DNA of 64,000 bases from Sapria himalayana. Its lineage: Eukaryota; Streptophyta; Magnoliopsida; Malpighiales; Rafflesiaceae. The first letter of the stretch is position 1, and every line of letters starts with the position of its first letter. Positions 1-13,042 of this stretch are shown here, piece after piece. The DNA is taken from positions 1 through 64,000 of the forward strand of contig JAREIK010008064.1 of the NCBI GenBank assembly GCA_029783825.1, in the 5' to 3' direction. The notes beneath the pieces were generated by a model. That model was given only the letters and a program-made list of their open reading frames with translations, was not told where the DNA came from and did not search any database. Position numbers and translations under genes: made by a program.

Positions 1-3000
1 CAAATATAGTATTCACATTTAAAAATTGTTATAGTTTCAAAGGTTATATCCTTCAAAAAATGAGAACAAATAACAAAAAAAAATTTGTTATTTTATTTTT
101 TAAATAAAACCTATAAACTACTAAATGCCTAAACACTTAAATCATTAAATTCTTAAATCCCAAAACTCCTAAATATATAATCTTTTAAACTCATATATTT
201 TATCTTATTAATAATAGTTTATTTAATATCTATCTTATTAATATATTTTACTTTGATTTTGATTCATTTTAGGTATTGCAAATAAATTTTATTTATTATC
301 TATCTTATTAATAATATTTTATAAATTTATTTTTTTATCGTCATCATAATATCTATAAAAAAATTATTTATATAAATTTTTCATAATATATAATTATTTA
401 GATTATTATAACAAAATAATAATTTCATATTTTAAATGAATTTAAAAATTATTAAGTTTTCATATTAATTACAAAATGAATTATTAGTGATACAAATATA
501 ATTTAAATAATTTATTTTTCATCAAAACAAATATAAATTATAAAAATTAGCAAAAACTAAAAAAAAATTATTATTTAGTAATAAATTTTACTTGGATTTT
601 GATATTTTTAGGTTTTGCAATTATATTTTAATTTATATCTATCATATTAATAATAGCATATTAAATTATTTTTTGATAATTGATATCATATCTATCAATA
701 AAATTGTTTATATTTAGTTTATATTAGATATAATTATAATGATTATTATTACTAAATATTGTATTCATATTTTTAAAAATTTTAAAATTATTAAATTTTC
801 AAAGGTATAACCTTTGAAAATGTAAAAAAATATCAAAAATAATTTTTTTTGTTATTTCATTGTTTAAAAAAAACCTATAAACCACTAAATGCCTAAAAAC
901 ATAAATCGCTAAAGTCATAAATGAAAAAACCTCTAAATACTTAAAATATTAAACTGGTATACATTAATAATAATTCATAAATCTCATTTTAATTTTTATT
1001 TAGTATATTTTTTAATTTTTATTTTAATAATTTATCTGTTTATTTTTATAGAAATATTAATTAAAAAATAAATTATCAGTGAGACAAATCTAATTTAAAT
1101 TAGACTAGTATACCCAAAATAATAAAGACTTAATCTAAATATTTTTTTTCATTATGATTTTAAATATTAATTTTAATTATTTATTTATTTATTTTTATAT
1201 AAATATTAATCAAAAAATAAATTATGAGTTAGACAAATATAATTTATATAAATTAATTTTTATCAAAAAAATATGGTAAAACTGTTTAAAAGAAAAAAAA
1301 AATTTCAAACAACAAATTATTATATAGTAATATATTTTGCTTTTCTTTTAAATCATTTTAGTTTTTGTAATTATATTTTAATTGATTTCTATCTTATTAA
1401 TAATAGATTATTAATTAATTTTTTGATCATTATTAGAATATTTATCAATACAATTATTTATATTGAATTTATATGATATATAAATATAATGATTAATATA
1501 ACTAAATATTGTATTTACATTTTAAAAAAAATTAAAATTTATTATATTTTCAATGGTTATAACCTTTGAAAATATCAAAAAATAATAAAATTTTTTTTTT
1601 TTTATTTTATTTTTTTAATAAAACCTATAAACCACTAAATACATACATAGTTAAATCAGTAAACTCCTAAACCTCATAATGCCTAAATACATAAACCATT
1701 AAACCGCTATATATTACTTAATAATTAATAAATCTAATTTTTTATTTTATTTATTATAATTTTAAATATTGATTTTAATTATTTATTAGTTTATTTTTAT
1801 AAAATATTTATTACAAAATAAATTATGAGTGCGACAAATATAATTTAAATAATTTATTTTTAATCAAAAAAATATATACTCTTATAAAAGAAGTAAAAAT
1901 TTAAAAATTAAAAATTATTATACAATAATATATTATAGTTTAATCTTGAATCGATTTGACTATTGTAAATTTTTTTAATTAATATCTATCTTATTATTAA
2001 TAGTTTATTAATTATATTTTTAATCATTATTATGTTATCTATCAATAAAATTGTTTATATTGAATTTTTATAATATATAATTATTAATATTAAAATAACT
2101 AAATATTGTATTCACATTTCAAAAAATTTTAAATATTATTATATTTTCTAATGTTATAACCTAAGTAAATGATAAAAAATTATAGAAATTTTTTTTGTTA
2201 TTTTATTTTTTTATATAAAACATATAAACAACTAAAAGCCTAAAAACATAAATCACTAAACTCCCAACGACAAAACCTCTAAATACTTAAATCATTAAAC
2301 TGGTATACATTAATAATAAATCATAAATCTCGTTTTTATTTTAATTCAATATAATTTTAAATTTTTATTTTAATTATTTATCAATTTAATTTATAGAAAT
2401 ATTAATTACAAAATAAATTATTAGTGAGACCGATCTAATTTAAATTATACCGGTATCCCTAAATAATAAATAATAAATCTAATTTTGTTTCATTATAATT
2501 TTAAATATTCATTTTAATCATTTATTTGTTTATTTATATATAAATATTAATTACAAAATAAATTGAGTTAGATAAATATAATTTAATTAAATTATTTTTC
2601 ATCAATAAATTATTGATAAACTTTTTAAAAGAAAAAAAAATTTAAAGCAAAAAATTAATATATAGAAATATATTTTGCTTTTCTTCGGAATCATTTTAGT
2701 TTTTATAATTATATTTTAATTGATATATATCTTATTAATAATAGATTAATAATTTAAATTTTGATCATTATTATATTATCTATCAATAAAATTGTTTATA
2801 TTGAATTTATATGATATATAATTATTAATATTATTATAAATAATTATTGTATTCACATTTCAAAAAATTTTAAATATTATTATATTTTCAAAGGTTATAA
2901 CCAATGAAAATGAAAAAAAATTACAAATTTTTTTTTGTTATTTTATTGTTTAAATAAAACCTACAAACCACTAAATGCCTAAAAACATAAATTGCTAAAC

Positions 3001-6000
3001 TCCAAAACGACAAAACCTTTATATACTTAAACCATTAAACATGTGTACATTAATAAAAAATCATAAATCTCAATTTAAATTTTATTAAGTATAGTTTTAA
3101 ATTTTTATTTTAATTATTTATAAGTTTATTTTTCTAGAAATATTAATTACAAAATAAATTATTAGTGAGACAGATCTAATTTAAATAATTTATTTTTCAA
3201 CAAAAAAATATATATTCTTATAAAAATAGGCAAAATTTTAAAAACAAAAATTTATTATTTAGTAATATATTTTATTTTTATTTTGAATCATTTTAGATTT
3301 TGCAATTATATTTTAATTTATATCATTCTTATTAATAATAGTTTATTAATTATTTATTGATCATTATTATAATATCTATTAATAATATTATTTATATTGA
3401 GTTTACTTTATATATAATTATTAAGATTATTATTACTAAATATTATATTCACATTTAAAAAAATTAATAATTATTATATTTTCAAAGGTTATAACCTTCA
3501 AAAATTAAAAAAAAATCAAAAAATTAAATTTTTTATTTTTTCATTCTTTAAATAAAAATTATAAATCACTTAAGGCCTAAACACTTAAATCACTAAACCC
3601 AAAACACCTAAATACTTAAACCATTAAACTAGTATATCCTGAATAATAAATAATAAATCTCTATTTTATTTGTATTCATTATAATTTTAAATATTCATTT
3701 TAATAATTTATTAGTTTAATTTTATAGAATTATAAATTAAAAATAAATTATGAGGAAGACAAATATAATTTAAATAATTTACTTTTAATAACAAAAAATA
3801 TAAACTTATAAAAAGAAGCAAAACATCAAAGAAAGTATCATTTTGTAATATATTTTACTTTGATTTTGAATAAATTTATGTTTTTCAAATATATTTAAAA
3901 TAATATCTATCTTATTAATAATAGTTTATTAATTTATTTTTTGATCATTAATATAATATATTTCAATATAATTGTTTATATTAAATTTACATGATATATA
4001 ATTATTAAGATTAGCATCACTAAATATAGTATTCACATATAAAAAAATTTAAAAATTGTTATATTTTCAAAGTTTATAACCTTCAAAATTGAGAAAAAAT
4101 AACAAAAATAAATATTTTGTTATATCATTGTTTAAATAAAACTTATAAACCATTAAATGCCTAAATACATAAATATCTAAACTCCTAAATCCTGAAGCCT
4201 CTAAATACTTAAACCTTTAATCTCTTAAACCTTAAATATAATTTAAATAATTTATAGATATATTAATTACAAAATAAATTATGAGTGATAAAAATATAAT
4301 TTAAATAATATATTTTTCATCAAAAAAACATATAAGCTTATAAAATGATGCAAAAACTAAAAAAAAATTATATTATTATTTGTAATAAATTTTACTTTGA
4401 TTTTGAATCACTTTAGGTTTTATAATTATATTTTAATTTATATCTATCATATTAATGATAGTTTATTAATTTATTTTTTGATAATTGATATCATATCTAT
4501 CAATAAAATTATTTATAATTAGTTTATATTATATATAATTATAATGATTATTATTACTAAATAATTTATTCACATTTTAAAAAAATTTTAAAATTATTAT
4601 ATCTTCAAATGTTATAACCTTTGAAAATGTGAAAAAATATCAAAAAAATATTTTGTTATTTCATTGTTTAAATAAATCCTATAAACCACTAAATGCCTAG
4701 ATACTTAAATCAATAACTTCTAAATCTCGAAAACCCTAAATAGATAATTTTTTTAAACTTGTATATCCTAAATAATAAATAATAAATCTCATTTTTATTT
4801 TTTTCATTATAATTTTAAGTATACATTTTAATTGTTTATTTGTTAATTTATATATATATATATTAATTACCAAATAAATTATAAGTTATACAAATATAAT
4901 TTATATAAATTATTTTTCAACATAAAAATATAGATAAACTTAACAAAAGAAGATAAAAATTAAAAACAAAAAAATATTATATAGTAATAAATTTTGCTTT
5001 GTTTCTGAATCATTTTAGGTTTTGTAATTATATTTTAATTGATATCTAACTTATTAATAATAAAATAATAATTTATTCTCTGATCATTATTAGAATATTT
5101 ATCAATAAAAATGTTTATATTGAATTTATATGATATATAAATTTAATAATTATTATAACTAAATATTATATTCACTTTTGAAAAAAGTTTTAAAATTTTA
5201 TATTTTCAAAGATTATATCCTTTGAACATTTTAAAAAATAAAAAAATATATATTTTTTTGTTATTTCATTATTTAAATATAACCTATAAATCACTAAATG
5301 CCTAATCACTTCAATCACTAAACTACAAAATCCCGATACCACTATATAGATAATCGTTTAAACGGGGATACCCTAAATAATAATTAATAAATCTCATTAT
5401 TATTTGTTTTAATTATAATTTAAAAAATTCATATTGATTGTTAAGTTATATATATATATATATATATTAATTATAAAATAAATTATGAGTTAAAAATATA
5501 ATTTATAAAGATTATTTTTCATCAAAAAATAGATAAGCTTATAAAAAGAATAAAAATTTAAAAAAAATAATTATTATTATGTAATATATTTTGCTTTGCT
5601 TTTGAATCATTTTAGGTTATGATATTATAATTTAAGTAATATCAATCTTATTCATAATAGATTTTTAATTTATTTTTTGATAATTATTAGAATATCTATG
5701 AATAAAATTGTTTATATTGAATTTATATGATATATAATTATTATGATTATTATAAATAAATATTGTATTCACTTTTGAAAAAAATTTAAAAATTATAATA
5801 TTTTCAAAGGTTATAATCTTAAAAAATGAGAAAGAATACAAAAAATAAATTTTTTGTTATTTATTTTTTAAATAAAACCTATAGACCACTAAATGTTTAC
5901 TTACTTAAATTAGTAGCTCATAAACCCCGAAACCCCTAAATACATAAACCTTATAACAACTGTATACTACTTAATAAATAATAAATCTTATTTTTATTTC

Positions 6001-6571
6001 TATTTATTATAATTTTAAATATTCATTTTAATTCTTTATATTTTAATTTTTTAGATAAATTAATTACAAAATAAATTTCGAGTGAGACAGATATTATTTA
6101 AAAAATTTATTTTTAATCATAAAAAAATATAAGCTTATAAAAAGATGGAAAAATTTAAAAATAATATATTATTATTTAGTAATATATTTTGATTTGATTT
6201 TGATTCATTTTGTGTTGTGTAAATATATTTTAATTAATATTTATATTATTAATAATAGTTTATTAATTTAATTTTTGATCATTATTATAATATCTATCAT
6301 TAAAATTATTTATATTGAATTTATATGATATATAATTAATAAGATTAATATAATTATACATGGTATTTACATTTCAAAAGATTTTAAAAATTAATTTATT
6401 TTTAAAGGTTATAACTTTTGAAAATCAAAAAAAATCAAAAAAAAATTTTTTATTTTTATTATATAAATAAAACCTATATACCATTAAGTGCCTAAAAACA
6501 TAAATTGCTAAACTCCTAAATGACAAAACCCCTAAATAATCGATCCATTTATCTGGTATACCATATATAAT
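1..6571 (+). repeat. AT-rich satellite array, block Ia, forward orientation
   Basis: Tandem monomers of about 600 bp. In order each holds a palindromic box (near TTTTCAAAGGTTA plus its reverse complement), a run of CTAAA-like words (CCACTAAATGCCTAAA, CCCCTAAATACTTAAACC), a GGTATACC-like word, the word AAATAAATTATGAGTGAGAC, then TATAAGCTTATAAAAAG and GAATCATTTTAGG. Boxes lie near 36, 797, 1548, 2143, 2883, 3477, 4063, 4600, 5201, 5801 and 6401, so spacing is about 535-600 or about 740 bp. Monomers at 2883, 3477 and 4063 resemble those at 9809, 10399 and 11023, about 6.9 kb away. The short open frames here are chance or start at TTG and are not genes. Confidence 0.9.
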
Positions 6572-7079
6572 TGTTGGGAAATTGTGCTTACACGGTAGTG
6601 AGATTGAGATACAGAAACACAGAAACAACAGAAAACAAGATATATATATATCCAAATTAAGCAACCATCCATGATAGAATCAAAAAAAGAAAAATAAACA
6701 CCGAAAATAACGTGGTTCGCTTGTCGCTTAGTACGACTAGCTAAGTCCACCAGAAAATGCTTTTGCATTACAGATTTAAGCAATAGAAATGTCTTACAGT
6801 ATGCAGCACACAGAATAGTCACGATAAATCGCACAGAGAGAAGAGAGAGAGACGATGAACAGTTCTACGGGTCCAAAAATAGCCACCCAAAAATAAAATT
6901 ACCAAACATTTTATATTAAAATTTCTCTCGGTTCATTTAACCGGGGTGGGTCGGATCATGAGATGGGTGAGACTCTACTCAAATATTGGCCCACCGTCCG
7001 GTCGGCTAGACCTCCATTATTGTGCTACTACTGCATCCTCGGCCTGTTAATATTTCGTTTCCTGCATTTATGTGAAAAT
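6572..7079. mobile_element. LTR-like retrotransposon relic (possible copia solo LTR)
   Basis: A GC-richer island interrupts the array. It opens with TGTTGGGAAATTGTGCTTAC, which resembles the start of plant copia LTRs, and holds AACGTGGTTCG near 6,709 followed by CTAAGTCCACC, a motif pair I associate with copia LTRs. No primer-binding site, polypurine tract, internal domain or convincing target-site duplication is visible, so it would be a solo LTR or fragment. The last 200 bp (from AGCCACCC near 6,877) recur at 21,315-21,521, which fixes the right boundary. Orientation and family are inferred from motifs only. Confidence 0.5.
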
Positions 7080-9224
7080 TATATTATAATTTATAATTAT
7101 ATTAATTATATTGAATCATTTTAGATTTTATAATTATATTTTAATTTATATTTATCATATTAATAATAGTTTAAAATTTATTTTTTGATAATCGATATCA
7201 TATCTATCAATAAATTTATTTATAATTAGTTTATATTGTATATAATTATAATGATTATTATTACTAAATATTTTAATCACATTTTAAAAAAATTTTAAAA
7301 TTATTATATTTTCAAATGTTATAACCTTTGAAAATGTGAAAAAATAACAAAAATAATTTTTTTGTTATTTCATTGTTTAAATAAATCCTATAAACCACTA
7401 AATCCCTAAATACTTAAATCAATAACTCATAAATCTCGAAAACCCTAAATAGATAATCATTTTAAACTGGTATACCCCAAATAATAAATAATAAATCTCA
7501 ATATAATTTTTTTCATTATAATTTAAAATATTCATCTTAATTATTTATTCGTTTATTTTTATATAATTATTAATTGCAGAATAAATTGAGTTTCACAAAT
7601 ATAATTTATATAATTATTTTTAATCAAAAAAATATAGTTAAACTTTTTAAAAGAAAAAAAATTCAAAACAAAAAATTATCATATAGAATATATATATATA
7701 TATTGGTTTGTTTCTGAATCATTTTAGGTTTTGTAATTATATTTAAATTGATATCTATCATATTAATAATAGATTATTAATTTATTCTTTGATCATTATT
7801 AGGATATTTATCAATAAAAATATTTATATTGAATTTATATGATATATAAATATAAAGATTATTATAACTAAATATAGTATTCACTTTTGAAAAAAAATTA
7901 AAAATTATTATATTTTCAAATGTTATAACCTTTGAAAATATCAAAAAATAAAAAAAATAAATTTTTTAATATTTTTTTTAAATAACACGTATAAACCACT
8001 AAATGCATAAATGATTAAATCAGTAAACTCCTAAACTCCGTAATGCCAAAATACATAAACCATTAAACCACTATATACTACTTAATAATTAATAAATCTA
8101 ATTTTTAATTCTATTTATTATAATTTTAAATATTCATTTTAATTCTTTATTAGTTTATTTTTATATAAATTAATATTACAAAATAAATTATGAGTGCGAC
8201 AAATATAATTTAAAATATATGCTTATAAAAGAAGTACAAATTTAAAAATTAGAAATTGTTAACCAAAAATATATTTTACTATAATCTTGAATCAATTTGG
8301 GTTTTGTAATTATTTTTTAATTAATATCTATCTTAATATCAATAGTTTATAAATTTTATTTTGATCATTATTATAATATATTTCATTAAAATTGTTTATA
8401 TTGAATTTATATGATATATAATTATTAATATTATTTTAATTAATTATTGTATTCACAATTCAAAAAATTTTAAATATTATTATATTTTTCAAGGATATAA
8501 CCTATGAAAATGAGAAAAAATTATAGAAATTTTTTTTGATATTTTATTTATTTAAATAAAACGTATAAACCACTAAAAGCCGAAAAACATAATCGCTAAA
8601 ATCCTAAATGAAAAAACATCTAAATACTTAATCAATTAAACTGGTATAAATTAATAATAAATCATAAATATCATTCTGAATTTTATTCAGTATAATTTTA
8701 AATTTTTATTTTAAAATATTTATCAGTTTATTTTTATAGAAATATTAATAACAAAATAAATTATTAGTGAGAAATATTTAATTTAAATTAAACCGGTATC
8801 CTTAAATAATAAATAATATATCTCATTTTTTAATCATAATTTTAAATATTCATTTTAATTATTTATTTGTTCATTTTTATAAATATATTAATTACAGAAT
8901 AAATTATGAGTTAGACAAATATAATTTATATAAATTATTTTTCATCAAAAAAATGTGCATAAACTTATTAAAAGAAAAAAAAATTCAAAAAAAATTAATT
9001 TATAGTAATATAGTTTACTTTGCTTCTAAATCATTTTAGGTTTTGTAATTATATTTTAATTGATATCAATCTTATTAATAATAGATTATTAATTTATTTT
9101 TTGATCATTATTAGAATATTTATCAATAAAATTGTTTATATTGAATTTATATAATATATAAATATAATTATTATAATAACGAAAGATTGTATTCACTTTA
9201 GAAAAAAATTTAAAATTTATTGTA

Positions 9225-9250
9225 TTTTCAAAGGTTATAACCTTTGAAAA
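9225..9250. repeat. Perfect 26-bp palindromic box of the satellite monomer
   Basis: Representative exact copy of the box: half-site TTTTCAAAGGTTA followed directly by its reverse complement. Other exact copies lie at 11,558-11,583, 22,594-22,619, 23,922-23,947, 26,215-26,240, 26,984-27,009, 31,617-31,642, 33,935-33,960, 40,799-40,824, 46,804-46,829 and 54,947-54,972. About 70 further monomers carry versions with a few changes. The symmetry fits a dimeric DNA-binding protein site or a cruciform or hairpin; neither is shown. Confidence 0.9.
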
Positions 9251-10561
9251 TATCAAAAAATAACAAAAATAAATTTTTTGTTATTTTATTTTTTAAATAA
9301 AACATATAAACCACTTAATGCATACATAAGTAAATAAGTAAACTCCTAAATACATAAACCAATAAACCGCTATATACTACCTAATAATTAATAAATCTAA
9401 TTTTTATTTTATTTATTATAATTTTAAATATTGATTTTAATTATTTATTAATTTATTTTTATAAAATATTTATTACAAAATAAATTATGAGGGTGACAAA
9501 TATAATTTAAGTAATTTATTTTTAATTAAAAAAAATATATAGGCTTGTAAAATAAGTAAAAATTTAAAAATTAAAAATTATTATATAGTAATTTTTTATA
9601 GTTTAATATTGAATCGTTTTGGGTATTGTAAATATTTTTTAATTAATATTTATCTTATTATTAATAGTTTATTAATTTAATTTTTGATAATTATTATAAT
9701 ATCTATCAATAAAATTGTTTATATTGAATTTATATGATATATAATTATTAATATTAAAATAACTAAATATTGTATTCACATTTCAAAAAATTTTAAAAAT
9801 TATTATATTTTCAAAGGTTATAACCTGTGAAAATGAGAAAATAACAAATTTATTTTGTTATTTTATTGTTTAAATAAAACCTATAAACCACTAAATCCCT
9901 AAAAACATAAATTGCTAAACTCCTAAATGACAAAACATATAAATACATAAACTATTAAACAGGTGTACATTAATAAAAAATCATAAATCTCAATTTAAGT
10001 TTTATTAAGTATGATTTTAAATTTTTATTTTAATTATTTATAAGTTTATTTTTATAGAAATATTAATTACAAAATAAATTTTTAGTGAGACAAATCTAAT
10101 TTAAATAATTTATTTTTCATCAAAAAAAAATATATCGTTATAAAAAGTTGCAATATTTTATAAACAAAAATTTATTATTTAGTAATATATAATATTTTGA
10201 TTTTGAATCATTTTAGATTTTGTAATTATATTTTAATTTATATCATTCTTATTAATAATAGTTTATAAATTTTTTATTGATTATTATTATAATATGTATT
10301 AATAAAATTATTTATATTGAGTTTACATTATATATAATTATTAAAATTATTATAACTAAATATTATATTCACATTTTAAAAAAATTAATAATTATTATAT
10401 TTTCAAAGGATATAACCTTCAAAAATTAAAAAAAAATCAAAAAATTAATTTTTTTTATTTTTTCATTATTTAAATAAAAACTATAAATCACTAAAGGCCT
10501 AAACACTTAAATCACTAAACCCCAAAACACCTAAATACTCAAACCATTAAACTAGTATATC

Positions 10562-10615
10562 CTAAATAATAAATAATAAATAATAAATAATAAATAATAA
10601 ATAATAAATAATAAT
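10562..10615. repeat. Heptamer microsatellite (TAAATAA)n
   Basis: About seven to eight tandem copies of the 7-mer TAAATAA, expanded from the AATAATAAATAATAAATCT word that occurs once or twice in most monomers. The homologous monomer near 25,245-25,265 has only the short form, so this is a local slippage expansion. Confidence 0.9.
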
Positions 10616-13042
10616 CTATATTTTATTTTTATTAATTATAGTTTTAAATATTCATTTTAATTATTTATTAGTTTATTTTTATAGAATTATAAATTAAAAA
10701 TAAATTTTGAGGAAGACAAATATAATTTAAATAATTTACTTTTAATAACAAAAAAATATATAAACTTATAAAAAGAAACAAAATATCAAATAAATTATTA
10801 TTTAGTATTATATTTTACTTTGATTTTTAATAAATTTACGTTTTGCAAATATATTTAAAAAAATATATATCTTATTAATAATAGTTTATTAATTATTTTT
10901 TGATCATTAATATAATATCTATCAATATAATTGTTTATATTGAATTAACATGATATATAATTATTTAGATTATCATAACTAAATATAGTATTCACATATA
11001 AAAAAATTTAAAAATTGTTATACTTACAAAGGTTAAAACCTTCAAAAATGAGAAAAAATAACAAAAATAAATTTTTTGATATATCATTGTTTAAATAAAA
11101 CTTATAAACCATTAAATGCCTAAACACATAAATCGCTAAACATTAATCCCCGAACCCCCTAAATACTTAAACCTTTAAACTCGTAAACCTTAAATATAAT
11201 TTAAATAATATAACGAAATATTAATTACAAAATAAATTATGAGTTATACAAATATAATTTAAATAATTAATTTTCATCAAAAAAATATATAAGCTTATAA
11301 AAAGAAGCAAAAACTAAAAAACAAAAATTATTATTTAGTAATAAATTTTAAATTATTTTTGAATCAATTTAGGTTTTTTAATTATATTTTAATTTATATA
11401 TATCATATTAATAATAGCATATTAATTTATTTTTTGATAATTGATATCATATCTATCAATAAAATTGTTTATAATTAGGTTATATTATATATAATTATAA
11501 TGATTCTTATTACTAAATATTGTATTCATATTTTTTAAAAAATTTAAAATTATTATCTTTTCAAAGGTTATAACCTTTGAAAATGTGAAAAAATATCAAA
11601 AATATTTTTTTTGTTATTTCATTGTTTAAATAAAACCTATAAACCACTAAATGCCTAAAAACATAAATCGCTAAACTCCTTAATGACAAAACCTCTAAAT
11701 ACATAAACCATTAAACTGGTAAACATTAATAATAATTCATAAATATGATTTTAACTTTTATTCAGTATAATTTTAAATTTTTATTTTAATTATTTACTAG
11801 TTTATTTTTATAGAAATATTAATTACAAAATAAATTATTAGTGAGACAGATCTAATTTAAATTAAAACAGTATCCCTAAATAATAAATAATAAATCTCAT
11901 TTTTTTATATTTTTAAATATTCATTATAATTATTTATTTGTTATTTATATATAAATATTAATTACAAAATAAATTGAGCTAGACAAGAATAATGTATATA
12001 AATTATTTTTTATCAAAAAATAATAGATAAACTTTTTAAAAGAAAAAAAATTTTTAAAACAAAAAATTATTATATAGTAATATATCTTGCTTTGCTTCTG
12101 AATCATTTTACGTTTTGTAATTATATTTTAATTGATATCTATCTTATTAATAATAGATTATTAATTTATTTTTTGAACATTATTAGAATATTTATCAATA
12201 AAATTTTTTATTTTTAATTTAAATGATATATAATTATTAAGTTTATTATAACAAAATATTTTATTCACATTTGAAAAAAAAATTAAAAATTATTATATTT
12301 ATAAAGGTTATAAGCTTCAAAATTGATAAAAAATTTGAAAAATATTTTTTTTGTTATTTCATTATTTAAATAAAACATATAAACTACTAAATGCCTAAAC
12401 AATTAAATCACTAAACTCCTAAACTACTAAACTCCTAAATAATTAAACCATTAAACCGGTATAACCTAAATAATTAATCATAATATCATTTTTATTTGTA
12501 TTCATTCTAATTTCAATATTCATTTTAATTATTTATTAGTTTATTTTTATTGAAATAAACTAATATTCATTTCAATATTAATTGTAAAATAAAATAATGA
12601 ATGAGACATATAATTTAAATAATTTATCTTCATCAAAAAAATTTATAAGCTTATAAAAAGAATCAAAAAATTAAAAATATAAAATTATTATTTAGTAAAT
12701 ATTTTACTTTGATTTTGAATCGTTTTAAGTTTTACAAATATATTTTAATTAATATCTATCTTATTAATAATAGTTTATTATTCTATTTTATGATCAGTAA
12801 TATAATATCGATCAATAAAATTATTTATATTTAATTTACATGATATTTAATTTTTATGATTATTATAATTAAATATTGTATTAACATTTGAAAAAAAGTT
12901 AAAATTATAATATTTACAATGGTTATAACCTTGAAAATGAGAAAAAATCATAAAAATAATTTTTTGTTATTTAATTATTTAAATAAAACATATAAACCAC
13001 AAAATACATAAATACTTATATTACTAAAATCTTTAACCCTGA

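Larger units (their letters stand above)
7080..13042 (+). repeat. AT-rich satellite array, block Ib, forward orientation
   Basis: Same monomer as the preceding block. Boxes lie near 7309, 7914, 8487, 9225, 9809, 10399, 11023, 11558, 12297 and 12916. The 8487-9225 and 11558-12297 intervals are the long class (about 735-740 bp). The 11023-11558 interval is the short class. The block aligns monomer for monomer with 21.5-26.25 kb at an offset of about 14.65-14.69 kb. The last monomer breaks off at CTTTAACCCTGA, where EL begins. No gene is visible. Confidence 0.9.

Noticed and set aside
6425..6834. Two overlapping reverse frames across the LTR relic boundary
   Set aside because: They cross from array into the relic, overlap one another in different frames and have no domain or second copy.
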